64,000 nucleotides of DNA from an uncultured Tateyamaria sp. (GCF_947487805.1 NZ_CANKXW010000001.1:743501-807500), one strand, 5' to 3'; positions 33,997 through 42,717 are shown, numbered from the stretch's first letter. Program-made: numbers and translations. The notes: generated by a model from the sequence alone, not told the origin.

Positions 33997-34161
33997 ATGA
34001 GCATCACTGCCCATCTCGAAGAGTTGAAAAAGAAGCACCAGAGCCTGAGTGAACAGGTCGATATGGCCCAACGATCCCCTGCAACGGATCACGTCCAGGT
34101 GGCGGCCATGAAAAAGCAAAAGCTCAAACTGAAAGAAGAAATCACGCGTCTGTCGGGCTGA
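33997..34161 (+). CDS. DUF465 (YdcH-like) small protein
   Basis: The 54-residue charged helical protein (MSITAHLEELKKKHQSLSEQ...) ends with the KKQKLKLKEEI helix typical of DUF465. The ATG at 33997 follows AAGGAGGA at ideal distance; a longer in-frame start upstream adds a Cys-rich leader and is rejected. The family is short and abundant in alphaproteobacteria, and its role is unknown. Confidence 0.88.
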   Translation: MSITAHLEELKKKHQSLSEQVDMAQRSPATDHVQVAAMKKQKLKLKEEITRLSG

Positions 34162-34170
34162 GGTTCGACG

Positions 34171-35043
34171 CTACGACACGGGTTTCCCGAGGCTCGCACG
34201 GGCGGCCAGAAGCGCACCTGCGGTGATGAGAATCGCCGCGGCTACCAGCGTCCAGCTGGGCGCCGCCACGCCAGCAAGAACCAGGACAATCGTGGACAAC
34301 AACGGCGCCGCATAAGATGCGGTGCCAAGGATCTGGATATCGCCGCGTTTGACGCCGATATCCCAGACATAAAACGCCAATCCCACAGGCCCCAGACCCA
34401 ATCCGATTGCGCTGGCCCAACCAAGGCTGCCCTGCGGCCAGACGGTTTGTTCCGTGATCAGGTGCAACGGGATGGACAGAACGGCGCTTGCAACACAAAA
34501 CACCGCAACTGAGGCGGTGGGCACGCTGCCAAAACGTCGGGACATGACGGAATAGGTGGACCATGTCAGCGCGCAGGCCAGTGCAAGCGCATAGCCGGGC
34601 AGGGCGTCTGTCTGAAACCCCTGTGCGCCGCCGCTGACAATAAGCGCGGCCCCGGCAAACCCGACGACCGCACCCAGCACATGGCCGCCCCGCAGCCGCT
34701 CGCCCGGCAGCAACCCGGAAAAGAGAACGATCAGCAAAGGCCAGAGATAGGCGATCAGGCTTGCCTCGGCCGCGGGGGCCAGACGCAGGGCTGAAAAGTA
34801 GAGCGCGTGATAGCCAAAAAGGCCAAGCGTCCCCAACGCATAGACATACAGTGGCACAGCGCGCAGTTGCCCCAAGCCCCCATTGGCCGCCGTCCAGACC
34901 AGCCCAAGCGCGCCGCCGATGGCAAAACACAACGCATTCAGCAAAAATGGAGGGGTCGGTGCGGATCCGACGGTCAACAGGGCCAGAACACCCCACAGAA
35001 TGACGGCGACGAAACCTGTCAGGGTCGCGGTGGATCGTGTCAT
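34171..35043 (-). CDS. DMT-superfamily exporter, YddG-like
   Basis: The 290-residue protein has ten hydrophobic helices in two EamA-type halves, with VILWGVLALLT near the start and LIAYLWPLLIVLFSGLL at the end of helix 4. The pattern resembles YddG-type aromatic amino-acid exporters; the substrate is not certain. It overlaps the LysR stop by 4 nt, so regulator and exporter are expressed together, which suggests the LysR protein responds to the exported molecule. Confidence 0.85.
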   Translation of the reverse strand: MTRSTATLTGFVAVILWGVLALLTVGSAPTPPFLLNALCFAIGGALGLVWTAANGGLGQLRAVPLYVYALGTLGLFGYHALYFSALRLAPAAEASLIAYLWPLLIVLFSGLLPGERLRGGHVLGAVVGFAGAALIVSGGAQGFQTDALPGYALALACALTWSTYSVMSRRFGSVPTASVAVFCVASAVLSIPLHLITEQTVWPQGSLGWASAIGLGLGPVGLAFYVWDIGVKRGDIQILGTASYAAPLLSTIVLVLAGVAAPSWTLVAAAILITAGALLAARASLGKPVS

Positions 35044-35987
35044 GGCGCTTGATACTCCGAGGATGGTACGCGGGTCAGTGCGTCGGTGACATGAGAAGTC
35101 TTGTCAATTTCCGCGATGATCCAGTCGCGAAAGGCCGCAATCTGCGGGCGGGTTTCCGACCCTTGGGCGCACAGGAAACGGAAGCGTACGCCGGTGTCGA
35201 GCGCCGTCGGGAACGGCGCCACCAAACGGCCGTCGTCGATATCCTTGACCACCAGCGCGCGGCGGCCCAGCACGACGCCCACACCAGCCAGTGCTGCGTC
35301 GACCGCGTGGTCCGCCTGGCTGAACCGCGGACCATGGCTGGGCGCAAAGGGGATGCCCATGGCGCGAAACCAGACCTCCCAATCGCTGCGCGGGTTGAGA
35401 AAACTGATGCTGTCGTCAAAAATCAGCGGCGCGTCCTTGAGGCTTTCCGGGGTCGGGAAGCGCGCTGCAAGCTCCGGCGTCATGACCGGACAGACCCATT
35501 CCATGGCCAACGGCACCGAATAGAGCCCCTCATCCGTGCCATAGCCAAAGCGGATCGCCACGTCGATCGGATCGCGGCCCAGATCGACCATCTTGAGCGA
35601 GGCGGAAAAGCGCAGCTCGACCTCGGGATGAGCCTGCGCGAAGTCATAGAGCCGTGGCGCCAACCATTTTGCGGTGAATGCTGGGCCTGCGGTTACCGTA
35701 AGTGTTTGATTATCCTGTGTTCTCAAGGCGGATCGCCATGCGGCGGCAAAGGATTGGAACCCGTCGGAGATGCCGGGGGCAAGTGCCTTGCCCGCCTCGG
35801 TTAGCTCGACCGCACGGTTCAGGCGGCGGAAAACTTGCGTGCCCAAATACTCTTCGAGCGATTTGATCTGAAAGCTGAGCGCGGCCGGTGTCACGTGCAA
35901 TTCCTCTGCCGCCTTGGCAAAGGACATGTGGCGGGCGGCGGCGTCAAAGGCGCGCAAGGCGGTCAGAGGGGGCAGGCGGTCCGGCAT
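35040..35987 (-). CDS. LysR-family regulator, GcvA-like
   Basis: The 315-residue regulator has an N-terminal winged helix-turn-helix (LTALRAFDAAARHMSFAKAAEELHVTPAALSFQIKSLEE), then a ligand-binding domain with TVTAGPAFTAKWLAPRL. The GcvA-type signature P-P-L-T-A-L-R-A-F at the start is clear. It is co-transcribed with the DMT exporter. An inverted repeat 7-21 nt before its ATG could be its own operator. Confidence 0.92.
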   Translation of the reverse strand: MPDRLPPLTALRAFDAAARHMSFAKAAEELHVTPAALSFQIKSLEEYLGTQVFRRLNRAVELTEAGKALAPGISDGFQSFAAAWRSALRTQDNQTLTVTAGPAFTAKWLAPRLYDFAQAHPEVELRFSASLKMVDLGRDPIDVAIRFGYGTDEGLYSVPLAMEWVCPVMTPELAARFPTPESLKDAPLIFDDSISFLNPRSDWEVWFRAMGIPFAPSHGPRFSQADHAVDAALAGVGVVLGRRALVVKDIDDGRLVAPFPTALDTGVRFRFLCAQGSETRPQIAAFRDWIIAEIDKTSHVTDALTRVPSSEYQAP

Positions 35988-35993
35988 GGTCAG

Positions 35994-36008
35994 TTAAGTA
36001 CACCTTAA
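35994..36008. promoter_or_regulatory. Inverted repeat upstream of the LysR gene
   Basis: TTAAG and CTTAA are separated by TACAC, 7 nt before the LysR start. The size and dyad shape suit a LysR autoregulatory site or a -10-overlapping operator. It also lies upstream of the divergent small gene at 36101. Confidence 0.35.
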
Positions 36009-36100
36009 GTGAAGCCGTGAAAAGTCTCGTTTGTCGGGAGGGATCAAATCCCACATATTCAACCCAATCGAAGCGACACCGCGACACAGGAGACACAAGA

Positions 36101-36220
36101 ATGTTTGAGACATCCGCCACACCCGCCATCCGTAACGCCATGGAAAAGGCCCACGCTCAGCGCGGTGCCGCCTTGGCCGAAGCCTGGAGCTGGCTTTTCG
36201 GGGGTAAGACTTCCCGCTGA
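36101..36220 (+). CDS. 39-residue protein of unknown function
   Basis: A short frame begins at ATG 36101 (MFETSATPAIRNAMEKAHAQ, then RGAALAEAWSWLFGGKTSR) about 7 nt after CACAGGAGACA, a reasonable Shine-Dalgarno, and is followed 28 nt later by a strong terminator. The sequence forms one amphipathic, basic helix with a Trp-rich end. Short proteins ending in a W-x-W-L-F-G-type stretch are common in Rhodobacteraceae, in my memory. It is a monocistronic unit, not a leftover of the neighbours. Confidence 0.7.
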   Translation: MFETSATPAIRNAMEKAHAQRGAALAEAWSWLFGGKTSR

Positions 36221-36248
36221 TGGGCGCGCGCCATCTTACGGGATAAGG

Positions 36249-36285
36249 AAAGGGCCGGTGCATCGCTGCACCGGCCCTTTTTCAT
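36249..36285 (+). terminator. Rho-independent terminator after the 39-residue gene
   Basis: A perfect 14-bp stem (AAAGGGCCGGTGCA and its complement) has a TCGC tetraloop and is followed by a T-rich tract. It sits between the small gene and convergent phaB, and the stem is symmetrical enough to act for both. Confidence 0.9.
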
Positions 36286-36309
36286 TTGGTTTATACCTGA
36301 ACGGCGGCG

Positions 36310-37032
36310 TCAGACAAAGAATTGCGCGCCATTGGCCGAAATTGTCGAACCGTTGATAAAGCCAGAGTCGTCTGAGGCGAGGAAGACGACGCAGCGCGCG
36401 ATTTCCTCGGGCTCGCCCAAGCGGCCGGCGGGGATCTGAGCGATGATCGACTCGCGGACTTTCTCCGGGACGGCCATGACCATGTCGGTGCCGATATAGC
36501 CCGGGCAGATCGCATTGGCAGTGATGCCTGCGCGCGCACCTTCCTGCGCCAGCGATTTGACGATGCCGAGGTCACCGGCCTTGGTGGCGGCATAGTTCAC
36601 CTGGGCGAACTGGCCCTTTTGCCCGTTGATGGACGAAATCACGATAACGCGGCCAAATTTGCGCTCGCGCATGCCGGGCCAGATCGGGTGCACCGTGTTG
36701 AACACGCCGGTCAGGTTGGTGTCCACGACCTGGTGCCACTGTTCCGGCGTCATGCGGTGGAAGGGGGCGTCACGGGTGATGCCCGCGTTGGCCACGACGA
36801 CATCGATCGGGCCAAGGTCTGCTTCGACCTGGGCGATCCCGGCAGCAGATTCGTCGTAATCGGCGACGTTCCACTTGTACGTCTTGATGCCGGTTTCGTC
36901 AGTGAAGGCGGCGGCGGCCTCGTCATTGCCGGCATAGGTCGCGGCGACGGAATAGCCTGCGTCCTTGAGGGCGGTGGAAATGGCTGCGCCGATACCGCGC
37001 GATCCGCCGGTGACAAGTGCTACACGGGACAT
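36310..37032 (-). CDS. phaB: Acetoacetyl-CoA reductase
   Basis: PhaB reduces acetoacetyl-CoA with NADPH to (R)-3-hydroxybutyryl-CoA for polyhydroxybutyrate. The 240-residue short-chain dehydrogenase has VTGGSRGIGAAI at 7-18, NAG at 82-84, and the catalytic S134, Y147 and K151 (NYAATKAG). The PhaB-like tail ISANGAQFFV ends the protein. I chose the ATG at 37032 after AAAGGAG; an in-frame ATG at 37059 is less likely. It follows phaA on the same strand, 141 nt downstream. Confidence 0.95.
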   Translation of the reverse strand: MSRVALVTGGSRGIGAAISTALKDAGYSVAATYAGNDEAAAAFTDETGIKTYKWNVADYDESAAGIAQVEADLGPIDVVVANAGITRDAPFHRMTPEQWHQVVDTNLTGVFNTVHPIWPGMRERKFGRVIVISSINGQKGQFAQVNYAATKAGDLGIVKSLAQEGARAGITANAICPGYIGTDMVMAVPEKVRESIIAQIPAGRLGEPEEIARCVVFLASDDSGFINGSTISANGAQFFV

Positions 37033-37083
37033 TGTTGAGACTCCTTTTATGTCTTTCAATATGTTTCGCTCAAATGCTTGGGC

Positions 37084-37102
37084 TGCGCAACTTTATTGCG
37101 CA
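37084..37102. promoter_or_regulatory. Palindromic operator candidate upstream of phaB
   Basis: TGCGCAA and TTGCGCA form a perfect 7-bp inverted repeat with a 5-nt spacer, 52-70 nt before the phaB ATG. TGC/GCA-type dyads are known targets of the PHB regulator PhaR in related bacteria, so PhaR is a candidate; this is an inference. Confidence 0.45.
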
Positions 37103-37142
37103 TTGCCGTTACGTTTGGGCGAAGTTGGAAAAATTGAGGGAA

Positions 37143-37167
37143 GGTGCGCCGTGAAGGCGCACCCTAC
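37143..37167. repeat. Short palindromic repeat, GTAGGGTG type
   Basis: GGTGCGCC and GGCGCACC form an 8-bp stem with a 5-nt loop, followed by CTAC; read on the minus strand it begins GTAGGGTGCGCC. It sits 7 nt after the phaA stop, in the phaA-phaB gap. The GTAGGGTG head is shared with the paired palindromes at 63218-63281. Confidence 0.55.
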
Positions 37168-37173
37168 ACCGGA

Positions 37174-38349
37174 TCAGGGGCGTTCGAGGCACATGGCCAC
37201 GCCCATGCCGCCGCCGATGCACAATGTGGCGAGGCCCTTTTTGGCGTCGCGGCGCTTCATTTCGAAGAGCAGGGTGTTCAGGACGCGGGCGCCGGAGGCA
37301 CCGATGGGGTGACCGATGGCAATCGCGCCGCCGTTCACGTTCACGATCGCAGGATCCCAGCCCATGTCCTTGTTTACCGCGCAGGCCTGGGCGGCGAAGG
37401 CTTCGTTCGCTTCGACGAGGTCGAGGTCATCGACGCTCCAACCCGCTTTTTCGAGGGCCTTGCGGCTGGCATAGATCGGGCCCACGCCCATGATCGAAGG
37501 ATCGAGGCCCGCGGTTGCGTAGCTTGCGATGCGGGCCAGCGGCTCGATTCCGCGCTTTTCCGCGTTTTCGGCCGTCATCAGCAGGGCCCCGGCGGCACCG
37601 TCATTGAGGCCCGATGCGTTGGCGGCCGTGACAGAGCCGTCCTTGGTGAAGGCGGGGCGCAGTTTCTGCATCGCTTCCATGGTGGCGCCGTGACGGATGT
37701 ACTCATCCGCGTCCACCACGATGTCACCTTTGCGGGTCTTGACCGTGAAGGGCGTGATTTCGTCGGCGAACTTGCCCGCCTTCTGCGCCGCTTCGGCCTT
37801 GTTCTGGCTGGCCACGGCGAATTCGTCCTGCGCGTCGCGGGTGATCTGCCACTGATCGGCGACATTCTCTGCCGTCTGGCCCATATGGTAGCCGTTGAAC
37901 GCATCCCACAGACCGTCGCGGATCATGGTGTCGATATATTTCAGGTCTCCCATCTTGTGACCGGCGCGCAGGGCGGCGGCATGGGGCGAGAGGGTCATGT
38001 TCTCCTGGCCACCGGCGGCCACGATGTCGGCGTCGCCCAGCTGGATATGCTGTGCGGCGAGTGCGACAGCGCGCAGGCCCGAACCGCACACCTGGTTGAT
38101 GCCCCACGCCGCGCTTTCCTTGGGCAGACCGGCGTTGATATGCGCCTGACGGGCGGGGTTCTGGCCTTGGGCGGCGGTCAGGACCTGACCGAGGATCGTC
38201 TCGGACACCTCGGACTTGTCGATGCCCGCGCGCTCCACGATGGCTTCGAGCATGGTGGCGCCCAGATCATGGGCGGGCGTATTGGCGAACGCGCCCCCGA
38301 AACTGCCAACGGCAGTGCGGGCGGCGGAAGCGATCACGATGTTTGTCAT
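37174..38349 (-). CDS. phaA: Acetyl-CoA acetyltransferase (beta-ketothiolase)
   Basis: PhaA condenses two acetyl-CoA to acetoacetyl-CoA at the start of polyhydroxybutyrate synthesis, or cleaves it. The 391-residue thiolase has nucleophile C88 (NQVCGSG), H347 (GHPIGASG) and C377 (CIGGGMG). Length is typical. I chose the ATG at 38349 ([12 protein letters not shown]); an in-frame start at 38409 would add 20 residues absent from the family. phaB follows. Confidence 0.95.
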   Translation of the reverse strand: MTNIVIASAARTAVGSFGGAFANTPAHDLGATMLEAIVERAGIDKSEVSETILGQVLTAAQGQNPARQAHINAGLPKESAAWGINQVCGSGLRAVALAAQHIQLGDADIVAAGGQENMTLSPHAAALRAGHKMGDLKYIDTMIRDGLWDAFNGYHMGQTAENVADQWQITRDAQDEFAVASQNKAEAAQKAGKFADEITPFTVKTRKGDIVVDADEYIRHGATMEAMQKLRPAFTKDGSVTAANASGLNDGAAGALLMTAENAEKRGIEPLARIASYATAGLDPSIMGVGPIYASRKALEKAGWSVDDLDLVEANEAFAAQACAVNKDMGWDPAIVNVNGGAIAIGHPIGASGARVLNTLLFEMKRRDAKKGLATLCIGGGMGVAMCLERP

Positions 38350-38488
38350 TGGGGCAAATCCTCTGGCAGTTATGCGAGGATGATCCGAGACATGCACGTC
38401 CGTCTGCACGTTGTGCGGGCCCCAGATTGCCCCGCCATTGCCGTCCCGATACCGGATTCGCGCCGTAGTCGCAAACGGACAGGGTGTC

Positions 38489-39328
38489 TCAGGCGCGCAT
38501 ACCCGCCTTGCGCGGTTCGCCGAACATCCAGTTTGGCCGGACTTGCGGAGCCTGAAAATAGTAGCCTTGCAGGCAATCGACGCCCAGTTGCATCAGGACC
38601 TCGACATCCTCCGCGCGTTCCACGCCCTCGCCCACAACCAGCATGTCAAAGTGGTGGCCGATCTGGATCATGGCGCGGGTCAGCACCTGGGTGTCGGGGT
38701 CATCGGCGATGCCGTTGCAGAACTGCATGTCGATCTTGAGCACGTCAAAGAAGAATTCCTTGAAATAGCGCAGTGCTGTATAGCCTGCGCCGAAATCATC
38801 CAGCGCAAAACAGATGCCCCGCGCGCTGAGACGGTCCATGAAATCGACTACCAGCTCGGGTTGGTCCATTGCGGACCCTTCGGTGATCTCAAGGATCAGC
38901 CGTTCGCCAAGGGTTTCATCCTTTTTCAGCCAGCGGTTCAGGGTCTGCATCCATTTCTGATAACCGATGGAGCGGGCCGACATGTTGATCGACAGGCGCA
39001 CCGACGGGTTCTGATGCAACGTCTTCAGCCCCATGTTCAGCGCGACCACGTCGATCTCACGGCCCAGTTCCGTACGTTCGACAACGGGCATGAAATCCTT
39101 GGCCGGGATGATCCGGCCGGTGTCGTCCATGACGCGGATCAACCCCTCGTAAAATCCGACGCGGCCCTTGTCCTGAGCGATCACAACCGGTTGGAAGGCG
39201 AGCAGCGTCTGCTGGTGCTTGACCGCTTGGGCCACCATTTCCAAGGTGTCGCGATCGCGGTTCATGACCGCGGCGTTCAGCGGATTGTCCGCACCCGCAG
39301 GCATGTCGATTGGTTTGAATTTGGCCAT
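38489..39328 (-). CDS. EAL-domain cyclic-di-GMP phosphodiesterase
   Basis: The 279-residue protein is almost only an EAL domain: EGLIRV (Gly replacing Ala in the EAL motif), [36 protein letters not shown] and LQGYYF. All metal and catalytic residues I can check are present, so c-di-GMP hydrolysis is likely. No GGDEF, sensor or membrane part is present, though about 45 N-terminal residues could hold a small regulatory segment. I chose the ATG at 39328. Confidence 0.92.
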   Translation of the reverse strand: MAKFKPIDMPAGADNPLNAAVMNRDRDTLEMVAQAVKHQQTLLAFQPVVIAQDKGRVGFYEGLIRVMDDTGRIIPAKDFMPVVERTELGREIDVVALNMGLKTLHQNPSVRLSINMSARSIGYQKWMQTLNRWLKKDETLGERLILEITEGSAMDQPELVVDFMDRLSARGICFALDDFGAGYTALRYFKEFFFDVLKIDMQFCNGIADDPDTQVLTRAMIQIGHHFDMLVVGEGVERAEDVEVLMQLGVDCLQGYYFQAPQVRPNWMFGEPRKAGMRA

Positions 39329-39448
39329 TGGCAGCAGCCGCCCCCTCGTCGAAATGTCTGGCCACAATGGCGGTTGGACCGTAAAAACATCCTTAATGTT
39401 TGCATTTTGTTCTAATTTTATCTGTTAACCAAAGGCGGAGGGGATTGC

Positions 39449-40024
39449 ATGTGTCAGCGGTGCGGTTGGGAAGGGCAGGATCCGGTATACGTGGCCTATC
39501 ACGACACCGAATGGGGCGTGCCGGAATATGATGCGCGCACGCTGTGGGAGAAGCTGATCCTTGACGGGTTTCAGGCGGGGCTGAGTTGGATCACAATTCT
39601 GCGCAAACGAGACAATTTCCGCGCAGCTTTTGCGGATTTTGATCCGGCGGTCATTGCCACGTGGGGCGAGGCTGATGTGCAGCGTCTGCTGGGGGACCCG
39701 GGCATCATTCGCCACCGCGGCAAGATCGAGGCGACCATCACCAATGCGCGCGCCTATCTCGAGGTTAATGTTCACGAAGGGTTCGATCGATTTTTATGGA
39801 ATTACGTGGACGGTACCCCGCTTCAAACCAATTTCGCCAGCCGTGCCGAGGTTCCGCCCAAGACCGCGCTGAGCGAACAGGTGTCCAAGGACCTGCGGGC
39901 GCGGGGTTTCAAATTTGTCGGGCCCACGATTGTCTATGCGTTCATGGAGGCGACGGGGTTGGTCAACGACCATATCACCCCGTGTTTTCGTCATGCGGAA
40001 TGTGCGGCGATGGCGGGGCGTTGA
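39449..40024 (+). CDS. tag: DNA-3-methyladenine glycosylase I
   Basis: Tag excises 3-methyladenine from alkylated DNA. The 191-residue protein has the N-terminal zinc-site residues MCQRCGW, the base-pocket region VAYHDTEWGVPEYD, QAGLSWITILRKR and the C-terminal NDHITPCFRHAECA with the second zinc pair. The stop codon overlaps the -35 box of the rpsD promoter. Confidence 0.96.
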   Translation: MCQRCGWEGQDPVYVAYHDTEWGVPEYDARTLWEKLILDGFQAGLSWITILRKRDNFRAAFADFDPAVIATWGEADVQRLLGDPGIIRHRGKIEATITNARAYLEVNVHEGFDRFLWNYVDGTPLQTNFASRAEVPPKTALSEQVSKDLRARGFKFVGPTIVYAFMEATGLVNDHITPCFRHAECAAMAGR

Positions 40025-40048
40025 CTCTGACGCATCGGCGCGTATAAG
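40021..40048 (+). promoter_or_regulatory. Strong sigma-70 promoter of rpsD
   Basis: TTGACT (40021-40026) and TATAAG (40043-40048) are separated by 16 nt, close to consensus. The -35 box overlaps the tag stop codon. The predicted transcript has a leader of about 100 nt before rpsD, room for S4 autoregulation, though I see no clear pseudoknot. Confidence 0.75.
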
Positions 40049-40156
40049 CGCGGCTTCATTGGTGTTGGTGGCCTTCGCAAGAAGATCCCTGTCGTCCCGG
40101 CAAAATCCGGGGAGAGGACAACGCCCTTTGGAAACCTGAACCGAAGGAGATCAGCC

Positions 40157-40777
40157 GTGACAAAACGCACGTCTGCCAAGTACAAGATCGATCGCCGTAT
40201 GGGCGAAAACATTTGGGGTCGCCCCAAATCCCCCGTCAACCGCCGCGAATATGGCCCCGGCCAGCACGGTCAGCGCCGCAAGGGCAAGCTGTCGGATTTC
40301 GGCATTCAGCTGCGCGCCAAGCAGAAGCTGAAAGGCTACTACGGCGACCTGACGGAAAAGCAGTTCCGCCGCATCTATGCCGAAGCCGAACGTGTCAAAG
40401 GCGACACCGGTGAAAACCTGATCGGTCTGCTTGAACGCCGTCTGGACGCTGTCGTGTACCGTGCCAAATTCGTTCCGACCGTGTTCGCCGCCCGTCAGTT
40501 CGTGAACCACGGCCACGTCCGTGTGAACGGCAAAAAGGTCAACATCCCCTCCTACCGTGTGAAAGAGGGTGACGTGATCGAGGTCCGTGACCGGTCCAAG
40601 CAACTGGCCGTCGTTCTGGAGGCCACGCAGCTGCCCGAGCGTGATGTTCCCGACTACATGGATGTGGATCACTCCAAGCTGACCGCGACATTCGTGCGCA
40701 CACCGACATTGGGCGACGTGCCCTATCCGGTGATGATGGAACCGAACCTCGTGGTCGAATTCTACGCCAAGAACTAA
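40157..40777 (+). CDS. rpsD: 30S ribosomal protein S4
   Basis: S4 binds 16S rRNA early in small-subunit assembly. The 206-residue protein has [20 protein letters not shown] at the start, then [20 protein letters not shown], and the S4 RNA-binding domain [13 protein letters not shown]...[21 protein letters not shown]. The N-terminal Zn-binding cysteines of some S4 proteins are absent. It starts with GTG after AAGGAGA and is a stand-alone gene, unlike the alpha operon of enterics. Confidence 0.98.
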   Translation: MTKRTSAKYKIDRRMGENIWGRPKSPVNRREYGPGQHGQRRKGKLSDFGIQLRAKQKLKGYYGDLTEKQFRRIYAEAERVKGDTGENLIGLLERRLDAVVYRAKFVPTVFAARQFVNHGHVRVNGKKVNIPSYRVKEGDVIEVRDRSKQLAVVLEATQLPERDVPDYMDVDHSKLTATFVRTPTLGDVPYPVMMEPNLVVEFYAKN

Positions 40778-40814
40778 GCGCTGCGCGGGCATCGCCCCGC
40801 ACATGCCAAGGATC

Positions 40815-40845
40815 AGGCCGCTTCCTCCGGGAGGCGGCCTTTTTC
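40815..40845 (+). terminator. Rho-independent terminator of rpsD
   Basis: An 11-bp stem with one G-T wobble (AGGCCGCTTCC with GGAGGCGGCCT, TCCG loop) is followed by TTTT, 37 nt after the stop. Confidence 0.85.
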
Positions 40846-40955
40846 GTTGTGGCTGCCTCTGCGGCAATGGGGCGCGGGATTGTGGCGCGATGTCACGCAG
40901 GCCTGAGATTTCGCGCGGTCTAGGCTGAGGGGGATCTGATCCAAGGAGATGTGCC

Positions 40956-41444
40956 ATGATCCGTGCCCCCCGCGTGACCGCCACCCGATTGGCCACAGCC
41001 AGTGCCCTGCATGCCCGGATGGGGCGCGGCGATTTTCTGGACTGCTACAGCGTGGCTTCCACTGCTACGCCGCGCGCAGCGGCCGAGATCATCACCACTT
41101 TTCCGGCATGGGCGCAGGCATTGGTGGCCTTGCGTTCGGTGATCACGGCGCCGTTTGGCCTGTCGCAGGACGGACCGCAGGCGCAGGACAAGCTGGGTCC
41201 GTTCCCGGTGGAAACCGAGACGGCGCAGGAATTGATCGCCGGGTTTGACGACAAGCACCTTGATTTCCGCGTGGCCGTGCGGTCCGAGGATGGAGTTGTT
41301 TCCCTTGCCACCTGGGTACATCCGCACAATGTCGGCGGACGGATCTATCTGGCCGCGATCATGCCATTTCACATTCTGATTGCACGCGATGCCCTGGCCC
41401 GCGTGGCGCGGCAAGACACGACCGCGACACCGCGCCCGGCCTAG
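40956..41444 (+). CDS. DUF2867 protein
   Basis: The 162-residue soluble protein follows AAGGAGA and shows the DUF2867 features DCYSVAS near residue 29, LGPFPVETETAQELIAGFDDKHLDFRVAV and a C-terminal PFHILIARDALARV helix. The family has a SRPBCC-like fold and no defined biochemical role. Its TAG shares CTAG with the convergent regulator gene. Confidence 0.85.
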   Translation: MIRAPRVTATRLATASALHARMGRGDFLDCYSVASTATPRAAAEIITTFPAWAQALVALRSVITAPFGLSQDGPQAQDKLGPFPVETETAQELIAGFDDKHLDFRVAVRSEDGVVSLATWVHPHNVGGRIYLAAIMPFHILIARDALARVARQDTTATPRPA

Positions 41445-42187
41445 GCCAGACTGTCCAGCAAGGCGGCGCTCGCGGCATCCGCCGGGAAGTACAGCTCGAC
41501 CTTGAGGTCCTCCAGGGCGACATCTTCGGGTGTGCCGAATTGCGCAATGGTCGCAAACAGGGACAACCGCATGTCGCCCACGCGAAAAATGGTCGGCACG
41601 ACGGGGCTGCGCGGCGGATCGTGGCGGATCGGCACCCGGCCAAGATGATCCGCTGTTCGGTCGAGGGCCGCGATCCCGCCCTGTGCGGCGCTTTCGGTGC
41701 GCAGGCGCTGGCAGGCATGATGTGCAACCTCTGGCCAGTTTTCGACCATCGCGGGCAGCGTGTCGGACATCATCAGATCCAGCATCGACGCGCCGGGTTC
41801 AAGGCCCAGCATGGCAAACAATTTGCGGCCGGGCGCGTTCATCTCGAGCACGGTCCAGAGCCGATCGACGGCCATGGCCGGTAACGGCGCATGCGCCTGC
41901 AACATGTGATCGACCGCGGCGCGGATGGGGGCCATGTCGGCCGCGTCCCAGGCGCGTCCGGGATAGCGTGCGGCAAATCCCGCATGGGTCAGCATCTGGT
42001 TGCGCGCATCCAGTGGCAGGGTCAGCGCATCGCTGAGCCGCGCGATCATCTCGCGGCTGGGCCGCGCGCGCCCGCTTTCCAGAAAGGAGATGTGGCGCGC
42101 CGATACGTCGGCCTCTCCGGCAAGGTCCAGCTGGCTCAGCCTGCGCGCCTTGCGCCACGTACGCAGGGTTCCGGGAAAATCTGTCAT
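41441..42187 (-). CDS. XRE-family regulator with MmyB-like ligand-binding domain
   Basis: The 248-residue protein has an N-terminal helix-turn-helix (LRTWRKARRLSQLDLAGEADVSARHISFLESGRARPSREM) and a PAS-like MmyB-type domain (WTVLEMNAPGRKLFAMLG, LMMSDTLPAMVENWPEV, LRTESAAQGG). Such proteins are small-molecule- or fatty-acid-sensing repressors. A palindrome lies 35 nt before its start, also upstream of the divergent membrane protein gene. Confidence 0.9.
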   Translation of the reverse strand: MTDFPGTLRTWRKARRLSQLDLAGEADVSARHISFLESGRARPSREMIARLSDALTLPLDARNQMLTHAGFAARYPGRAWDAADMAPIRAAVDHMLQAHAPLPAMAVDRLWTVLEMNAPGRKLFAMLGLEPGASMLDLMMSDTLPAMVENWPEVAHHACQRLRTESAAQGGIAALDRTADHLGRVPIRHDPPRSPVVPTIFRVGDMRLSLFATIAQFGTPEDVALEDLKVELYFPADAASAALLDSLA

Positions 42188-42221
42188 GCCCCGAGCCTAG
42201 CGCCCCAGTGCCCGCACGACC

Positions 42222-42238
42222 ATTACCTGTGAGGTAAT
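42222..42238. promoter_or_regulatory. Operator of the XRE/MmyB regulator
   Basis: ATTACCT and AGGTAAT form a perfect 7-bp inverted repeat with a GTG spacer, in the divergent region between the regulator gene and the membrane protein gene. Its perfect symmetry and position make it the likely binding site of the adjacent regulator. Confidence 0.65.
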
Positions 42239-42297
42239 TGATGGGCGCATCGGTCCCGATCTAAGTCATCGACACGCCACGCAAGGAGACAGGGCAC

Positions 42298-42717
42298 ATG
42301 ACCAAAGAGTTTCACAAGTCCTGGCTGGCAATCACTGCGGTGGTTGTCGGGTCCTTCGGGCCGGTCTTTTTCCTTGGCACGATGGCGGCCACGGCAGAGC
42401 CTGCACGCTGGTCGCTGGACCTGTTGAGTTGGCCGTTGAACGGATCGCCCGACTACGATGCCTATGGCACGCGGTTCCTGTCTGCGCTGACGGGCGGGTT
42501 TCTGTTTGGCTGGGGTGTGATGATCTGGTGCCTGCGTTTGTGGGTCTATGACGCGGCACCCGAGGGTGTGCGGCGCGCGGTCCTGACGGGCCTTCTGGCG
42601 TGGTTTGTGCTGGACAGTGCAGGCTCCATCGCGTCCGGAACGACATCAAACGCCCTGTTCAACGTGCTTGTACTGGTGATCGCCGTGGGGCCGCTGTGGC
42701 GACCGGCGAAGGGGTGA
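42298..42717 (+). CDS. Four-helix membrane protein of unknown function
   Basis: The 139-residue protein has four hydrophobic segments (about residues 9-31, 64-84, 92-111 and 117-134), a signal-like first helix and conserved-looking DAYGTRFLSALTGGFLFGWG. The family is not recognised; it resembles small integral proteins without a defined role. It is divergent from the XRE/MmyB regulator and shares the palindromic operator region, so it is probably its target. Confidence 0.75.
   Translation: MTKEFHKSWLAITAVVVGSFGPVFFLGTMAATAEPARWSLDLLSWPLNGSPDYDAYGTRFLSALTGGFLFGWGVMIWCLRLWVYDAAPEGVRRAVLTGLLAWFVLDSAGSIASGTTSNALFNVLVLVIAVGPLWRPAKG

Noticed and set aside
38489-39328. The EGL variant of the EAL motif as a sign of a dead enzyme
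   Set aside because: Gly replaces Ala, but the Glu and all other metal and catalytic residues are kept; this change is tolerated in active family members.
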